Below, piece after piece: positions 31,619 to 39,795 of a stretch of 64,000 bases of DNA (positions are counted from its first letter, which is position 1; each line of letters opens with the position of its first letter). The notes under the pieces are model-generated. The model saw only the letters and a list, made by a program, of their open reading frames with translations. It was not told where the DNA came from and made no database searches. This stretch comes from Thalassobacillus_A hwangdonensis. Its GTDB lineage: Bacteria; Bacillota; Bacilli; Bacillales; Halobacillaceae. A program made the translations under genes and the position numbers. Where the stretch lies: contig NZ_JBHTKL010000006.1 of the NCBI RefSeq assembly GCF_042675915.1, positions 248,001 through 312,000 of the forward strand, in the 5' to 3' direction.

Positions 31619-32689
31619 TCATCCAGTTATCCCTATTCCAAGAATACTTACCTCAACATTTACTTTTACCGGAACATCCGGGTACATCTGTTTCCACCTA
31701 TTCATGTCTACCTTTCTTCTCCGGTTATTCAGCACTTCTCCTAAACCAAGAGGGTCAATTCGCAATTCCTGAAAGTCCTTGATTAGCTTTTCTCCTTCAT
31801 ATTTAAAGTGATCTTCAAAAGCCTCTTCCATCTCTGTTGTTGTTTCCTGGCGATTGGTTTGGTCGAGGGTGGATGTTTCACTGATCATTCCTTTAATCTT
31901 AATGTTTAGTGTGTACATGGGGTTGTCATTTGACCCTGCTAACTCATATTTCACATTCGAAATCAGCTCATCCATTACAATCTCTCGACCTTGAAAGTCA
32001 ATTCCTCTAACTCCTTTATCAATCCTTTCACTTAACATTTTATAAATGAAAGTTTGATCGACAGTTAATGAGGATATCATTTTCCCTTCCCTCAACAAAG
32101 CAAACCCAGAAATGATTGCTTCTTTTCCGTCCATACGAAAAATAGGGAGAACAGGGTCTTTTCCTTTAGCATAATGAGCATACAAGAAAATTTGAAGGTT
32201 GGACTTTGGCAAGTATTGTTGAGTGTTTTGTTTTATCATTCCTAAAAGGTACTGCCCGGTCGATTCCGTTTCACTATATTGCCCTTGCATTAATTCAGAC
32301 GTACTTCCGTCTACAATAGCTACATGAACATCTCTTCCTATTTTCGGTTCACGAGCAATAAAGTCCAGCGAATCCGTCAGCCCTTTTTCCGCAAGCGCTT
32401 TGTTATAAAAGACCATCGTAAGCTTGCCTATACGTAAAGGCTTTGAAGACTTAGATTCGATTTGTCGATGGATTTCTTCAATAGTGCCTTCCGTGGCACT
32501 CAAATATTTCTCATTTACAAGCTTGGTTTCTTCAGAGCCGAATTGCCGTATCGCTATCGTTCCTCTTATCTCATCTTCCTCTGCAGGATCATAACCAACA
32601 AGTTCAACAAGCGCTACATCCTCCAAGCTTTCATTAGGAATACATCCAGCCAATGCAATAAATAGGACGAAGAGCAGTTTAGCTTTCAT
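31619..32689 (-). CDS. Spore germination protein, Ger(x)C family (GerAC-like)
   Basis: 356 residues, start ATG 32689 with GAGAGGGTGG upstream. MKAKLLFVLFIALAGC is a lipoprotein signal with lipobox LAGC. The rest follows the GerAC plan: an N-terminal domain (~20-200), then a C-terminal domain with FQGREIVMDEL and the final WKQMYPDVPVKVNVEVSILGIG. It is the lipoprotein subunit of a germinant receptor in the spore inner membrane. It overlaps the gerB-like stop by 11 bp. Confidence 0.92.
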   Translation of the reverse strand: MKAKLLFVLFIALAGCIPNESLEDVALVELVGYDPAEEDEIRGTIAIRQFGSEETKLVNEKYLSATEGTIEEIHRQIESKSSKPLRIGKLTMVFYNKALAEKGLTDSLDFIAREPKIGRDVHVAIVDGSTSELMQGQYSETESTGQYLLGMIKQNTQQYLPKSNLQIFLYAHYAKGKDPVLPIFRMDGKEAIISGFALLREGKMISSLTVDQTFIYKMLSERIDKGVRGIDFQGREIVMDELISNVKYELAGSNDNPMYTLNIKIKGMISETSTLDQTNRQETTTEMEEAFEDHFKYEGEKLIKDFQELRIDPLGLGEVLNNRRRKVDMNRWKQMYPDVPVKVNVEVSILGIGITG

Positions 32690-33785
32690 TTCTCTTATCC
32701 ACCCTCTCCCTAATGATTACAAGAAGGAACAGCACCGGTATATATAGTAAAAAATATAACCCTGCCTCACTTGTGAAATTATTTAAGGTATCGACAGCCT
32801 TTCTTCCTTCAATCAAAATGCTTGCACCAAATAGCAACAACAAAAATACCCATATGACATGCCGTTGCTTCACTCGGAACATACGCTTCGGAATCCTGCT
32901 GGCTCCCCATAGCGCTAGACAGACATTAGGCATAACTACCACCACCCATGCGGCAATACCGACGAACTCAAATCGTTGGATGAATGTGAAGTCAACAATT
33001 TTCCATAGGGTGACAGTTGGCCATATGACATGATCCAGTTGCTCTTCGCTGTAATAGATAAAAGTTACCAATGCCGTACTCAGGTAGATCATTGTCGTAT
33101 AGAACACCCCGAAGTGGGCCCATTTTATGGATGCTTGCTTGTTTTTTATAAAGGGATAAAAAACTAGCAGCAACTCAATCCCTAGAAAGCTGAGCGTGGT
33201 TGCTTTTGTTGAAGCGAGCAATTCCATAATGGAGTGATCGATGATCGGATATACATTATCTACCTTTCCAGCTTTGATCGGAAAGTACTTGAACAGAAGC
33301 AGCGGTAGTCCTAAAAGCAGGCTCATCAATGCCATTCCTGTAATGACTCTTACTCCTCCTATGACGATATAATACATAAGACCAAGAAACACGATGGAAA
33401 AAAGCCAAATTTGCAACTGAGGAAAAACCCAAACTTGAATCACTTCTATGAAAGTACGGAACACAGTCAGACAAAGGAGCAGAAAATAAATCGCTACAAC
33501 CAAATTAAACAAAGAGCCAATATACTTCCCGAATACGTACTGATGCACAGTAACGATATCCCCATCGGTGTTTTTAAGAATTCGATAGATCATCCATAAG
33601 AGAAGATGGATGACTACTCCTCCCACCAAGATGGAGATCCATGCATCGTAGCCAGCATCCTTCGCGATATAACGTTCAAAGCCAAGGATTCCTACCCCAA
33701 CCTGCATAGTATGAATCAATAAGAATACATACACAGGGGTAATCAATAGGTTTGCCGGGATATTCAATGCACCTGGTTTATTCAT
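32679..33785 (-). CDS. Spore germination permease subunit, GerAB/ArcD/ProY family
   Basis: 368 residues, start ATG 33785 after GAGGGATG. About ten membrane helices from residue ~12 to ~362. The first helix has LLITPVYVFLLIHTMQVGVGILGFERYIAKDAGYDAWIS, matching GerAB subunits, which belong to the APC superfamily and bind the amino acid germinant. It overlaps the end of the gerA-like gene by 8 bp. Together with the GerA and GerC subunits it forms one receptor. Confidence 0.92.
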   Translation of the reverse strand: MNKPGALNIPANLLITPVYVFLLIHTMQVGVGILGFERYIAKDAGYDAWISILVGGVVIHLLLWMIYRILKNTDGDIVTVHQYVFGKYIGSLFNLVVAIYFLLLCLTVFRTFIEVIQVWVFPQLQIWLFSIVFLGLMYYIVIGGVRVITGMALMSLLLGLPLLLFKYFPIKAGKVDNVYPIIDHSIMELLASTKATTLSFLGIELLLVFYPFIKNKQASIKWAHFGVFYTTMIYLSTALVTFIYYSEEQLDHVIWPTVTLWKIVDFTFIQRFEFVGIAAWVVVVMPNVCLALWGASRIPKRMFRVKQRHVIWVFLLLLFGASILIEGRKAVDTLNNFTSEAGLYFLLYIPVLFLLVIIRERVDKRNES

Positions 33786-35259
33786 CCACATCCCTCTTTT
33801 CTTTGGCCCGTATCCGATTGAAACGCCCAGGGTCCGGTGAGCGTGTTAAAATTGGGCGTTTTGATTGCACGAAGAATGGAAGTCGAATGAAAGCATCCTT
33901 CAGTTCTCTGAACCGTAACGGATAAATTGGTGCAAAAAAAGGACGACCCAATGACTTCAACTTAATAAGGTGCACAATATAAAACACCATCACCAAAGAT
34001 AAACCGACAAGTCCCCATACTTGAGCACCAATTAAAAATGGAAAGCGGATCAATCTTATCGTATTACCAATCTGATAAATAGGAGTAGTGAATGAAGCCA
34101 GTGCACCTAACGCAACGATGATTAGCAGGACATTACTTGTAAGACCAGCATCCACAGCCGCTGTCCCTATCACAATTCCACCCACGATACCGATGGTTTG
34201 ACCAACTTTGGTTGGAAGGCGTGCGCCCGCTTCCCTCAGTAGCTCAATGGTCAATTCTAGGATAATCACTTCAAGTATTGGGGGGAATGGGATATCCGCC
34301 CGAGAGGAAACGATAGTTGCCAGTAAATCCTGGGGGATCATTTCTGGATGGTACGTAAGGATGGCAACATATAATGATGAACCTAATACGGAAAACATCA
34401 CCGCAAACAAACGGATCAGACGAAACATCGAGCTTAAGTGCCATGGAAGAAAATAGTCATCAGAGGCAGAGAAAAACTCTACAATCGTAGTAGGTGCAGA
34501 CAATGCATGCGGAGCCCCATCTACAATAATGACAACTTTTCCTTCCACCAGCGAACCCGTCACCCTGTCCGGTCTTTCCGTATCCAATAATTGCGGAAAA
34601 GGGGAATGGGAATTATCGGAAATCATTTGTGTAATATAGGAACTGTCATTGATTTGATCAAATTCAATATCTGTAATCCGCTGTATCGCCGTATTCACAT
34701 TTTCCGGATTGGCAATTCCCTCAATATAAAGGATAGCGACTCTAGTTTTTGTAATCTTCCCCACCGGATATTCTTTGACTGTCAACTGAGAAAGCGGGAG
34801 CCTTTTCCGAACAAGGTTGATGTTGGTATCGAGTGATTCTACAAATGCTTCCTTAGGACCGACGACGCTGAATTCCACTTCCGGAACACTTACTTTTCTC
34901 GTCTCCGTTGAAGTTGCAGGAATCATCAAGGCTTCCCCTGGGTTACCTTTCATCTGGAAAATGACATACCCTTGCATGAATTTATCTCTAATTTCCTCAA
35001 ATTGATTTGTAATCGTAATATTTTCTACAGGAATCATTTCTTTCATTTCATTAAGAGTAGATAGATGATGACCTTTTACTGCGGGCAGCACCGATTGATT
35101 TAGGATCTTCAAGTCGATCATCGTTTCGAAGTAGGAGAGGGTACAAGGTGTCTTTCCATTCAATGCATACGACTTAAAATCATTCGATTCCCTGTTCTGT
35201 TCTAGGAGTTTATCAATTGACGTTATTTTCGCATCATTCTCACGGTGCTTCCTTTTCAT
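33778..35259 (-). CDS. Spore germination protein, GerA family (GerAA-like)
   Basis: 493 residues, start ATG 35259 after AAGGGG. A soluble N-terminal region (~1-270) includes SSYITQMISDNSHSPFPQLLDTERPDRV and GKVVIIVDGAPHALSAPTTIVEFF, then membrane helices at ~285-310, 375-440, with a conserved FPPILEVIILELTIELLREAGARLP loop. This is the GerAA plan; GerA oligomers form the ion channel opened by germinants. First gene of the three-gene receptor operon; forespore (sigma-G) expression is expected, though I see only a poor promoter match. Confidence 0.93.
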   Translation of the reverse strand: MKRKHRENDAKITSIDKLLEQNRESNDFKSYALNGKTPCTLSYFETMIDLKILNQSVLPAVKGHHLSTLNEMKEMIPVENITITNQFEEIRDKFMQGYVIFQMKGNPGEALMIPATSTETRKVSVPEVEFSVVGPKEAFVESLDTNINLVRKRLPLSQLTVKEYPVGKITKTRVAILYIEGIANPENVNTAIQRITDIEFDQINDSSYITQMISDNSHSPFPQLLDTERPDRVTGSLVEGKVVIIVDGAPHALSAPTTIVEFFSASDDYFLPWHLSSMFRLIRLFAVMFSVLGSSLYVAILTYHPEMIPQDLLATIVSSRADIPFPPILEVIILELTIELLREAGARLPTKVGQTIGIVGGIVIGTAAVDAGLTSNVLLIIVALGALASFTTPIYQIGNTIRLIRFPFLIGAQVWGLVGLSLVMVFYIVHLIKLKSLGRPFFAPIYPLRFRELKDAFIRLPFFVQSKRPILTRSPDPGRFNRIRAKEKRDVDE

Positions 35260-35382
35260 ATCGCATGCCCCTTAGAACTTAGTAGAACTAGTCCATTTCT
35301 AGTTATTATTTAATACTCTGCAACTTGCAACATTTTATTCTGGATGGACATAGTAAGAAAAAGACCAGAATGGAGGAAGTCG

Positions 35383-35550
35383 ATGATATTTGCTTATGTA
35401 GCTCCCTTAGTACTATTGGCTGCTTTCTTCCTGGCTGTCTATTTTCTAATGAATACGTTAGCAGCAGTCCTGCTCTATACATTCATCATAATTGTGCTAT
35501 TCATTCCATTTTTCTTGCTATACAAAGAAGAAGATCCAGATAGTAAATGA
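35383..35550 (+). CDS. Small two-helix membrane protein
   Basis: 55 residues, start ATG 35383 after TGGAGGAAG; an upstream in-frame ATG at 35344 lacks a ribosome binding site. Almost all hydrophobic (MIFAYVAPLVLLAAFFLAVY, then a second helix to ~45) with a charged tail KEEDPDSK. No family recognised. It sits divergently from the ger operon and shares a terminator with the ArsR gene. Confidence 0.6.
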   Translation: MIFAYVAPLVLLAAFFLAVYFLMNTLAAVLLYTFIIIVLFIPFFLLYKEEDPDSK

Positions 35551-35556
35551 AACAAT

Positions 35557-35602
35557 AAAAGACGCCGGCCCATCAGCAGCATGGGTCAGCGTCTTCTTTT
35601 TT
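35557..35602. terminator. Shared terminator, small protein / ArsR gene
   Basis: AAGACGC-CGGCCCAT / ATGGGTCA-GCGTCTT (35559-35595) with TCTTTTTT after it. It is placed between convergent genes and overlaps the last codons of the ArsR gene. Confidence 0.8.
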
Positions 35603-35920
35603 ACCAGCAGGACGAAATATACAGCATAGTTCCTCAGATAGAAGGTGGTTCATCGTTTCTTCTTTGATCGTGTAATAACTCCACGTCCCTTTTTCTTCCC
35701 GCTCGATTAAATCAGCTTCAAGCAGGATTTTCAAATGATAGCTCAGCTTCGACTGCGTCATCCCGATCATCGGCTGCAGATCGCATACACAGGAGGATCC
35801 ATGTGTACATAACAGGTGGAGAATCTCTAAACGCTTTTCATCGGCCAGCGCTTTGAACTTCTTTTTATAATCCAAGAACTGCTGTTGTCTATTTGTATCA
35901 AGTACAGGGATTTCTTTCAC
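35573..35920 (-). CDS. ArsR-family metalloregulator
   Basis: 115 residues from GTG 35920 (AAAAGGTGATT upstream). Winged helix with SSCVCDLQPMIGMTQSKLSYHLKILLEADLI; the CVCDL motif in helix alpha 3 is the As(III)/Sb(III) site of ArsR-type sensors. Extra Cys residues occur in ELCCIF and the terminal PCC. It should repress until arsenite or a related thiophilic ion binds. A consensus-like operator overlaps its own -10 box. No arsenic pump or reductase is adjacent, so it is an orphan regulator here. Confidence 0.85.
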   Translation of the reverse strand: MKEIPVLDTNRQQQFLDYKKKFKALADEKRLEILHLLCTHGSSCVCDLQPMIGMTQSKLSYHLKILLEADLIEREEKGTWSYYTIKEETMNHLLSEELCCIFRPAGKKEDADPCC

Positions 35921-35935
35921 TGGAATCACCTTTTC

Positions 35936-35955
35936 ATCAATTTTATTTGATTATA
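35936..35955 (-). promoter_or_regulatory. ArsR operator overlapping -10 box
   Basis: ATCAA-N6-TTGAT (35936-35951), the usual ArsR half-site pair, overlaps TATAAT on the minus strand (35955-35950). The geometry predicts autorepression. Confidence 0.6.
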
Positions 35956-35987
35956 TCACAGTTGATGAGCAGGTGCTCTTTCCAAAA

Positions 35988-36827
35988 TTACGCTTCCGAT
36001 GTGAGGTTTTGGCTGGAAATGGTGAATTGATACGCGTGGGTATTCTTCCATTTCATATAAAATAAGAACATGACGACCTTCCCAAGCAAACTGCATGACG
36101 TATATCTCCTTGCATCATACCCTTCTACTGTGCCGAATTCCAGCTTGAAACGATTGACGTTCTGACCGCCTTTGTCATCCGGATTTAGCACCTTCCCACC
36201 AAAGTTATACCAGGCACACCCCAAAGATTTAAAAAGCCTCATATCTTCCCAATGCAAATACCGATTGGCACGCCCAATCATGTTCCGGTCCAGGTTTTCT
36301 TCGTTCGCATATCTTCTGCTAGCAGAGTAAATCAAATACGCCTGGTGCTGATCCGTCTGATACACGTGATAACAAAGCACACGACTTTCCTGATCTGTTA
36401 CATACGTCATCACAAGCGACCCTTGGTCACGAATCGCTTTCAGCTTCCCTTCATCACATCCACGTAAGTCTCGCTCTTTAGCAAAAGGATTATAAAATGC
36501 AGTAAACGCCTCAATCTGATTATCACTAGGTGCGGTCAAATTAACCAGATTCAGCTCATCACGATTTCTGGCGCGATTGATTTTGTATTTCGTATTCTTT
36601 TTGATGTTCTGGTAGATTTCCTCCTCTTCGTTGGTTAAATCAATCAGGTAGTTCGGAATGACGATGCAAATCCCTTTCTTTTTAGTGACAAATTTGTGCT
36701 TATCAATTGGTGATAACAACAATTCCATATCCATCAGAAGATCGGTTCTTCCCTTATTCGGAGCAACCCCGCTCCCCATCCGCTCTGTGATTTTTACAGC
36801 ATTACGGTAATAACTGTACGTTAGCAC
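35988..36827 (-). CDS. FemAB/GNAT-like acyltransferase-fold protein
   Basis: 279 residues. The likely start is GTG 36827, 6 nt after GAGGAGG; two upstream ATG codons (36842, 36833) overlap or abut that ribosome binding site. Features such as EEEIYQNIKKNTKYKINRARN (~72-92) and HWEDMRLFKSLGCAWYNFGG (~195-215) are typical of FemAB/GNAT-related transferases that use aminoacyl-tRNA or CoA donors. A hydrophobic stretch near residue 250 (LGKVVMFLFYMKW) is unusual. Acceptor unknown. Two identical-type palindromes lie upstream. Confidence 0.65.
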   Translation of the reverse strand: MLTYSYYRNAVKITERMGSGVAPNKGRTDLLMDMELLLSPIDKHKFVTKKKGICIVIPNYLIDLTNEEEEIYQNIKKNTKYKINRARNRDELNLVNLTAPSDNQIEAFTAFYNPFAKERDLRGCDEGKLKAIRDQGSLVMTYVTDQESRVLCYHVYQTDQHQAYLIYSASRRYANEENLDRNMIGRANRYLHWEDMRLFKSLGCAWYNFGGKVLNPDDKGGQNVNRFKLEFGTVEGYDARRYTSCSLLGKVVMFLFYMKWKNTHAYQFTISSQNLTSEA

Positions 36828-36843
36828 AAGCATCCTCCTCATT

Positions 36844-36928
36844 GTTCTTTTTAAAGAACTATTAACGAAAAATTTTTTGTCAAAAGTTCCGACGTTTATA
36901 CTATCCAGTTTAGTTCTTTATTAAGAAC
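36844..36928 (-). promoter_or_regulatory. Pair of GTTCTT-N4-AAGAAC palindromes
   Basis: GTTCTT-TTTA-AAGAAC at 36844-36859 and GTTCTT-TATT-AAGAAC at 36913-36928, 69 bp apart start to start. They bracket the upstream region of the FemAB-like gene, which contains TTGACA. Two matching operators suggest a repressor that loops or binds cooperatively. Confidence 0.6.
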
Positions 36929-36944
36929 ATTTCAAGTGAAAGAT

Positions 36945-36975
36945 TGCACCTGCAATCATCAAGATCACAGGTGCA
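36945..36975 (-). terminator. Terminator of the VWA gene
   Basis: Minus strand TGCACCTG, loop, CAGGTGCA followed by ATCTTTC. Stem is 8 bp and the T-run is weak. Confidence 0.55.
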
Positions 36976-36981
36976 TGAAGT

Positions 36982-38385
36982 TTACTTCTTTTTCTCGTAG
37001 TATTCTGTCCACTTATCATTCCCGGTGTGATAAAAATACTGCCACATATCTACACCATTATGATACGCTTCCTGCCAGTTGTCTGTCTTATTATCATAAC
37101 CATAACCCCAAGTCATTTTCGAACGGTCATAAAAATGACTCCATACATCGCCGGCCTGTTCCATTTCATGCTCTTCCTCAAGGTAGGTGATTGCGTCTTC
37201 AGCATGTTTCCATTCCAAATCCGATTTGTCCATGATCGAGTTACCGGTCTCCCCCGCTTTCTCCATCAGCTGATCGGATATTTCATCGGCTTTTTCCATA
37301 CCTTCCTGCTGCCACTCTTCCCAGGCATCCTGCAAGCGATCATACTCCTCGTTCCAGTATTCATCCAGTTCGTGCTTGGAACTTGCGTAGGTAAATGTGC
37401 CACCGCCCGCTGATGCAACTTCCTGCAACTGCTGCTGTGCCTCATTATCCACCTGGAAACCGATGATGTTGATGATTGGCTGAATCTCGGCTTCACTAAG
37501 CTTTTTCGCTGCAGCTACTGGATTGCCGTCACACGTTTCGATTCCATCACTGACAACATAAGTAACAGCACTGGAGGCATTTTCCGGAATGTCTGCCTGC
37601 GATTCTTCTATCGCACGGGCAATCGGTGTCCAGCCCGCTGGATTGATAGAACTTAATGCATCTGAAATCTTTGATTGATCAATTTTTCCGCTATACAACA
37701 TTTCGGTGGATGCACAGGATTTCTCCTTATCGGCGTCCGATCCTGTGCCTTCATGACCATAAACACGTAAAGAGACAGTCCCATTCTCAGGCAGCTGTCC
37801 AATGAATTGATCAATCGCCTGTTTCGCAACTTCCATTCTCGTCGATCCGTCCGCCGTTTCCCCCATACTACCACTCGCATCCAGTAAAATAGCGAAATGA
37901 GTGCCTGAAGTTGCCTGTGGGCCTTCGACTTCTTCGTCCACTCCGGTTTTATCCACATTCACGGTCGGATCGAACTTGATGAACGTTTCCACCTCTTCAT
38001 GGTAATCCTCCCGCACGAGGTGAAGGATCGCTCTTTTTATTGTTTCTTCATCTACATCTTTGGGTAGTTCATCCAGCTTCGCTTCTACTGCAGCCTTATC
38101 GTAATTGGTGCCGCTGAATTCTCCTTCTTTTTTTATCATTTCCTGTTCTTCTTCTGTCAGATCTCGGTTGATGTCAGTGAGCTCGTAGGATTCAAATTCA
38201 TCCTCCCACCATGCATCCGCTGGCTGGGTTGTTTGCTCTTGAGATTCTTGCTCCTTTGCTTCCTGTTCTTCTGTCTGCTCTGCTGCAACCGGATCCGCTG
38301 CTTCTTCCGTTGGTTCTTCTTCCGAACTGCACCCGGCAACCGCCAGCGCGAGTGCTCCAGCTAGCAATATCTTTTTCCAATTCAT
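36982..38385 (-). CDS. VWA-domain lipoprotein
   Basis: 467 residues, start ATG 38385 after GGGAGGAAAT. MNWKKILLAGALALAVAGC gives a lipobox (VAGC), followed by a long Glu/Gln-rich linker (~20-65). The VWA domain (~160-345) has the MIDAS motif DASGSMG. After it comes a Trp/Tyr-rich helical tail. It is anchored outside the cell and may bind a protein or surface ligand through a metal. B. subtilis YwmC/YwmD-like proteins share the plan. No partner gene is adjacent. Confidence 0.82.
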   Translation of the reverse strand: MNWKKILLAGALALAVAGCSSEEEPTEEAADPVAAEQTEEQEAKEQESQEQTTQPADAWWEDEFESYELTDINRDLTEEEQEMIKKEGEFSGTNYDKAAVEAKLDELPKDVDEETIKRAILHLVREDYHEEVETFIKFDPTVNVDKTGVDEEVEGPQATSGTHFAILLDASGSMGETADGSTRMEVAKQAIDQFIGQLPENGTVSLRVYGHEGTGSDADKEKSCASTEMLYSGKIDQSKISDALSSINPAGWTPIARAIEESQADIPENASSAVTYVVSDGIETCDGNPVAAAKKLSEAEIQPIINIIGFQVDNEAQQQLQEVASAGGGTFTYASSKHELDEYWNEEYDRLQDAWEEWQQEGMEKADEISDQLMEKAGETGNSIMDKSDLEWKHAEDAITYLEEEHEMEQAGDVWSHFYDRSKMTWGYGYDNKTDNWQEAYHNGVDMWQYFYHTGNDKWTEYYEKKK

Positions 38386-38500
38386 AACGATTTCCTCCCC
38401 TGACTAAGACAACTCTGCATATCATACCATTTTTATACAATTTGATATCTGCCTATATATTCTCATTTTTCGGGGATGTGAAACCTTTATCGAGACTTTT

Positions 38501-38612
38501 CTAATCAAAACTTCTGCATTACTGATTAAAATGGATGATTTACTAATCGAAAGTTTAGAAATACTAATTAAGAGTTGCATTTTCTAATCATATTCTCAGA
38601 TTTATCTATCAA
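38501..38612 (-). repeat. Six-unit ~21-bp intergenic array (family C, copy 1)
   Basis: Core TACTAATTAAAA-like sequence (CTAATC/CTGATT/CTAATT) at 38501, 38522, 38543, 38564, 38584 and a weaker CTATCA at 38606. Spacing is 20-22 bp. It lies immediately downstream of the NERD gene and runs into its stop codon. Confidence 0.82.
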
Positions 38613-39582
38613 ATGCATCTAGTACATAGCGTGTAGCTTTGCCTCGCCCACAGACTGGAATATTAAACTTCTTACAAATCCTTTTTGTAACTTGAGAACT
38701 GCTTAAATTTAAGAAATCCTGTATTTGGGCTAGAGGGACCTTGTTTTCATAAAATAGATGCATGTCTTTAAGAGTTTGTTCACACACTTCATCTTTGAAG
38801 ATCTCCTCGCAAAACTCACATGTCCATCTCCCATGTAGGCGTATTAACGGTGGTCGATCACATGATGGGCAAATAATTCCAGGGATGAGATCATCACTGG
38901 TAATTCCGAGATTCTTCAACACCTCAGTTCCTCGTATTGGGTGATGTTCTCGCAAAATTTCTTCTTGCAATTTTTTCAGGGTTTTTATATCAAGATATTC
39001 TTTCGTATATGTGTGATTTGTATCTTGGAGTGCGAAGTAGAGTTTCTTTTGGTGCATAACTTGCGCGGAAAGTGTAGGGGTTGAGAACTTTAACTGGGTT
39101 CGAGGGTTACTGATTACTACAAAGTGAACAATCGGTAAGTCATGGATACCATATCTATACAACCACCAGTTCAACTGCTCTTTATGCATTCTGACTTGCA
39201 GAAGGGGACACGAAAAAGTTTCAGTGATGCCATCTTTTTCTCTTAAAAGTTGATGATGATCCACATCAAAATAGAGCTTTCCAGCAATGTTTTTCACTTC
39301 TATGATAGCCGCAAATGAACTCGTAAGTATTAGAAAATCTAGTTGAAAGAAGTTTTTGCCATCATATAAACGAAGGTCGTGAAAAATACGGAAGGACTCC
39401 TTTTCATAGTGTGATAGGCTATAAGCTAACGACGCTTCTCCAAAGAATCCAGCCAACTTCATCCCACATCGATCTAGTATTGTTTGGTTTTCAGGATACT
39501 CTGCACTAAGCCGTTTTTTAACCTGTTGATATACCGCAATTTCTTCTGACATCTTTATAGGTTTTATGTAAATAAGCAACAC
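38602..39582 (-). CDS. NERD-domain protein with zinc ribbon and HTH tail
   Basis: 326 residues from GTG 39582, 8 nt after AAAGGAGG. The NERD (nuclease-related) domain spans ~45-170: GEASLAYSLSHYEKE, FQLDFLILTSSFAAIIEVKNIAGKLYF with the Asp and E-x-K residues of a PD-(D/E)xK-like core, and a later QVRMHKEQLNWWL. A zinc ribbon follows (CPSC ... CEFC, ~235-255), then a helical, HTH-like tail. It may be a DNA nuclease or regulator. Arrays of the same 21-bp repeat flank it on both sides. Confidence 0.85.
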   Translation of the reverse strand: MLLIYIKPIKMSEEIAVYQQVKKRLSAEYPENQTILDRCGMKLAGFFGEASLAYSLSHYEKESFRIFHDLRLYDGKNFFQLDFLILTSSFAAIIEVKNIAGKLYFDVDHHQLLREKDGITETFSCPLLQVRMHKEQLNWWLYRYGIHDLPIVHFVVISNPRTQLKFSTPTLSAQVMHQKKLYFALQDTNHTYTKEYLDIKTLKKLQEEILREHHPIRGTEVLKNLGITSDDLIPGIICPSCDRPPLIRLHGRWTCEFCEEIFKDEVCEQTLKDMHLFYENKVPLAQIQDFLNLSSSQVTKRICKKFNIPVCGRGKATRYVLDAFDR

Positions 39583-39635
39583 TCCCTTTGCCTCCTTTAC
39601 TTTCTATCTCTTCCTTGAATCTCCTTTAGTATTTA

Positions 39636-39752
39636 CTGATTAAAAATAGTTGGATTCTAATTAAAATATTAGTTTTACTGATTAAAACATTAGCAAAACT
39701 AATCAAACCTCTACCTTTTCTAATTAAACAGACCCATTTACTATTCAAAATA
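39636..39752 (-). repeat. Six-unit 21-bp intergenic array (family C, copy 2)
   Basis: Cores CTGATTAAAA, CTAATTAAAA, CTGATTAAAA, CTAATCAAAC, CTAATTAAAC and CTATTCAAAA at 39636, 39657, 39678, 39699, 39720 and 39741, exactly 21 bp apart. Located between the giant subtilase terminator and the NERD start; the same strand orientation as copy 1. Confidence 0.85.
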
Positions 39753-39754
39753 AA

Positions 39755-39792
39755 AAATTCAGCCCCAGGCGCGATGCCTGGGGCTGAATTTC
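39755..39792 (-). terminator. Terminator of the giant subtilase gene
   Basis: Minus strand AAATTCAGCCCCAGGC / GCCTGGGGCTGAATTT, a perfect 16-bp stem with a 5-nt loop, followed by TTTTATTTTG. Lies 4 nt after the stop codon. Confidence 0.92.
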
Positions 39793-39795
39793 TTA

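Noticed and set aside
35259..35345. Sigma-G promoter for the ger operon (GAATA...CAGAGTA)
   Set aside because: Spacing and -10 match are poor; expected from biology but not supported well enough by sequence.
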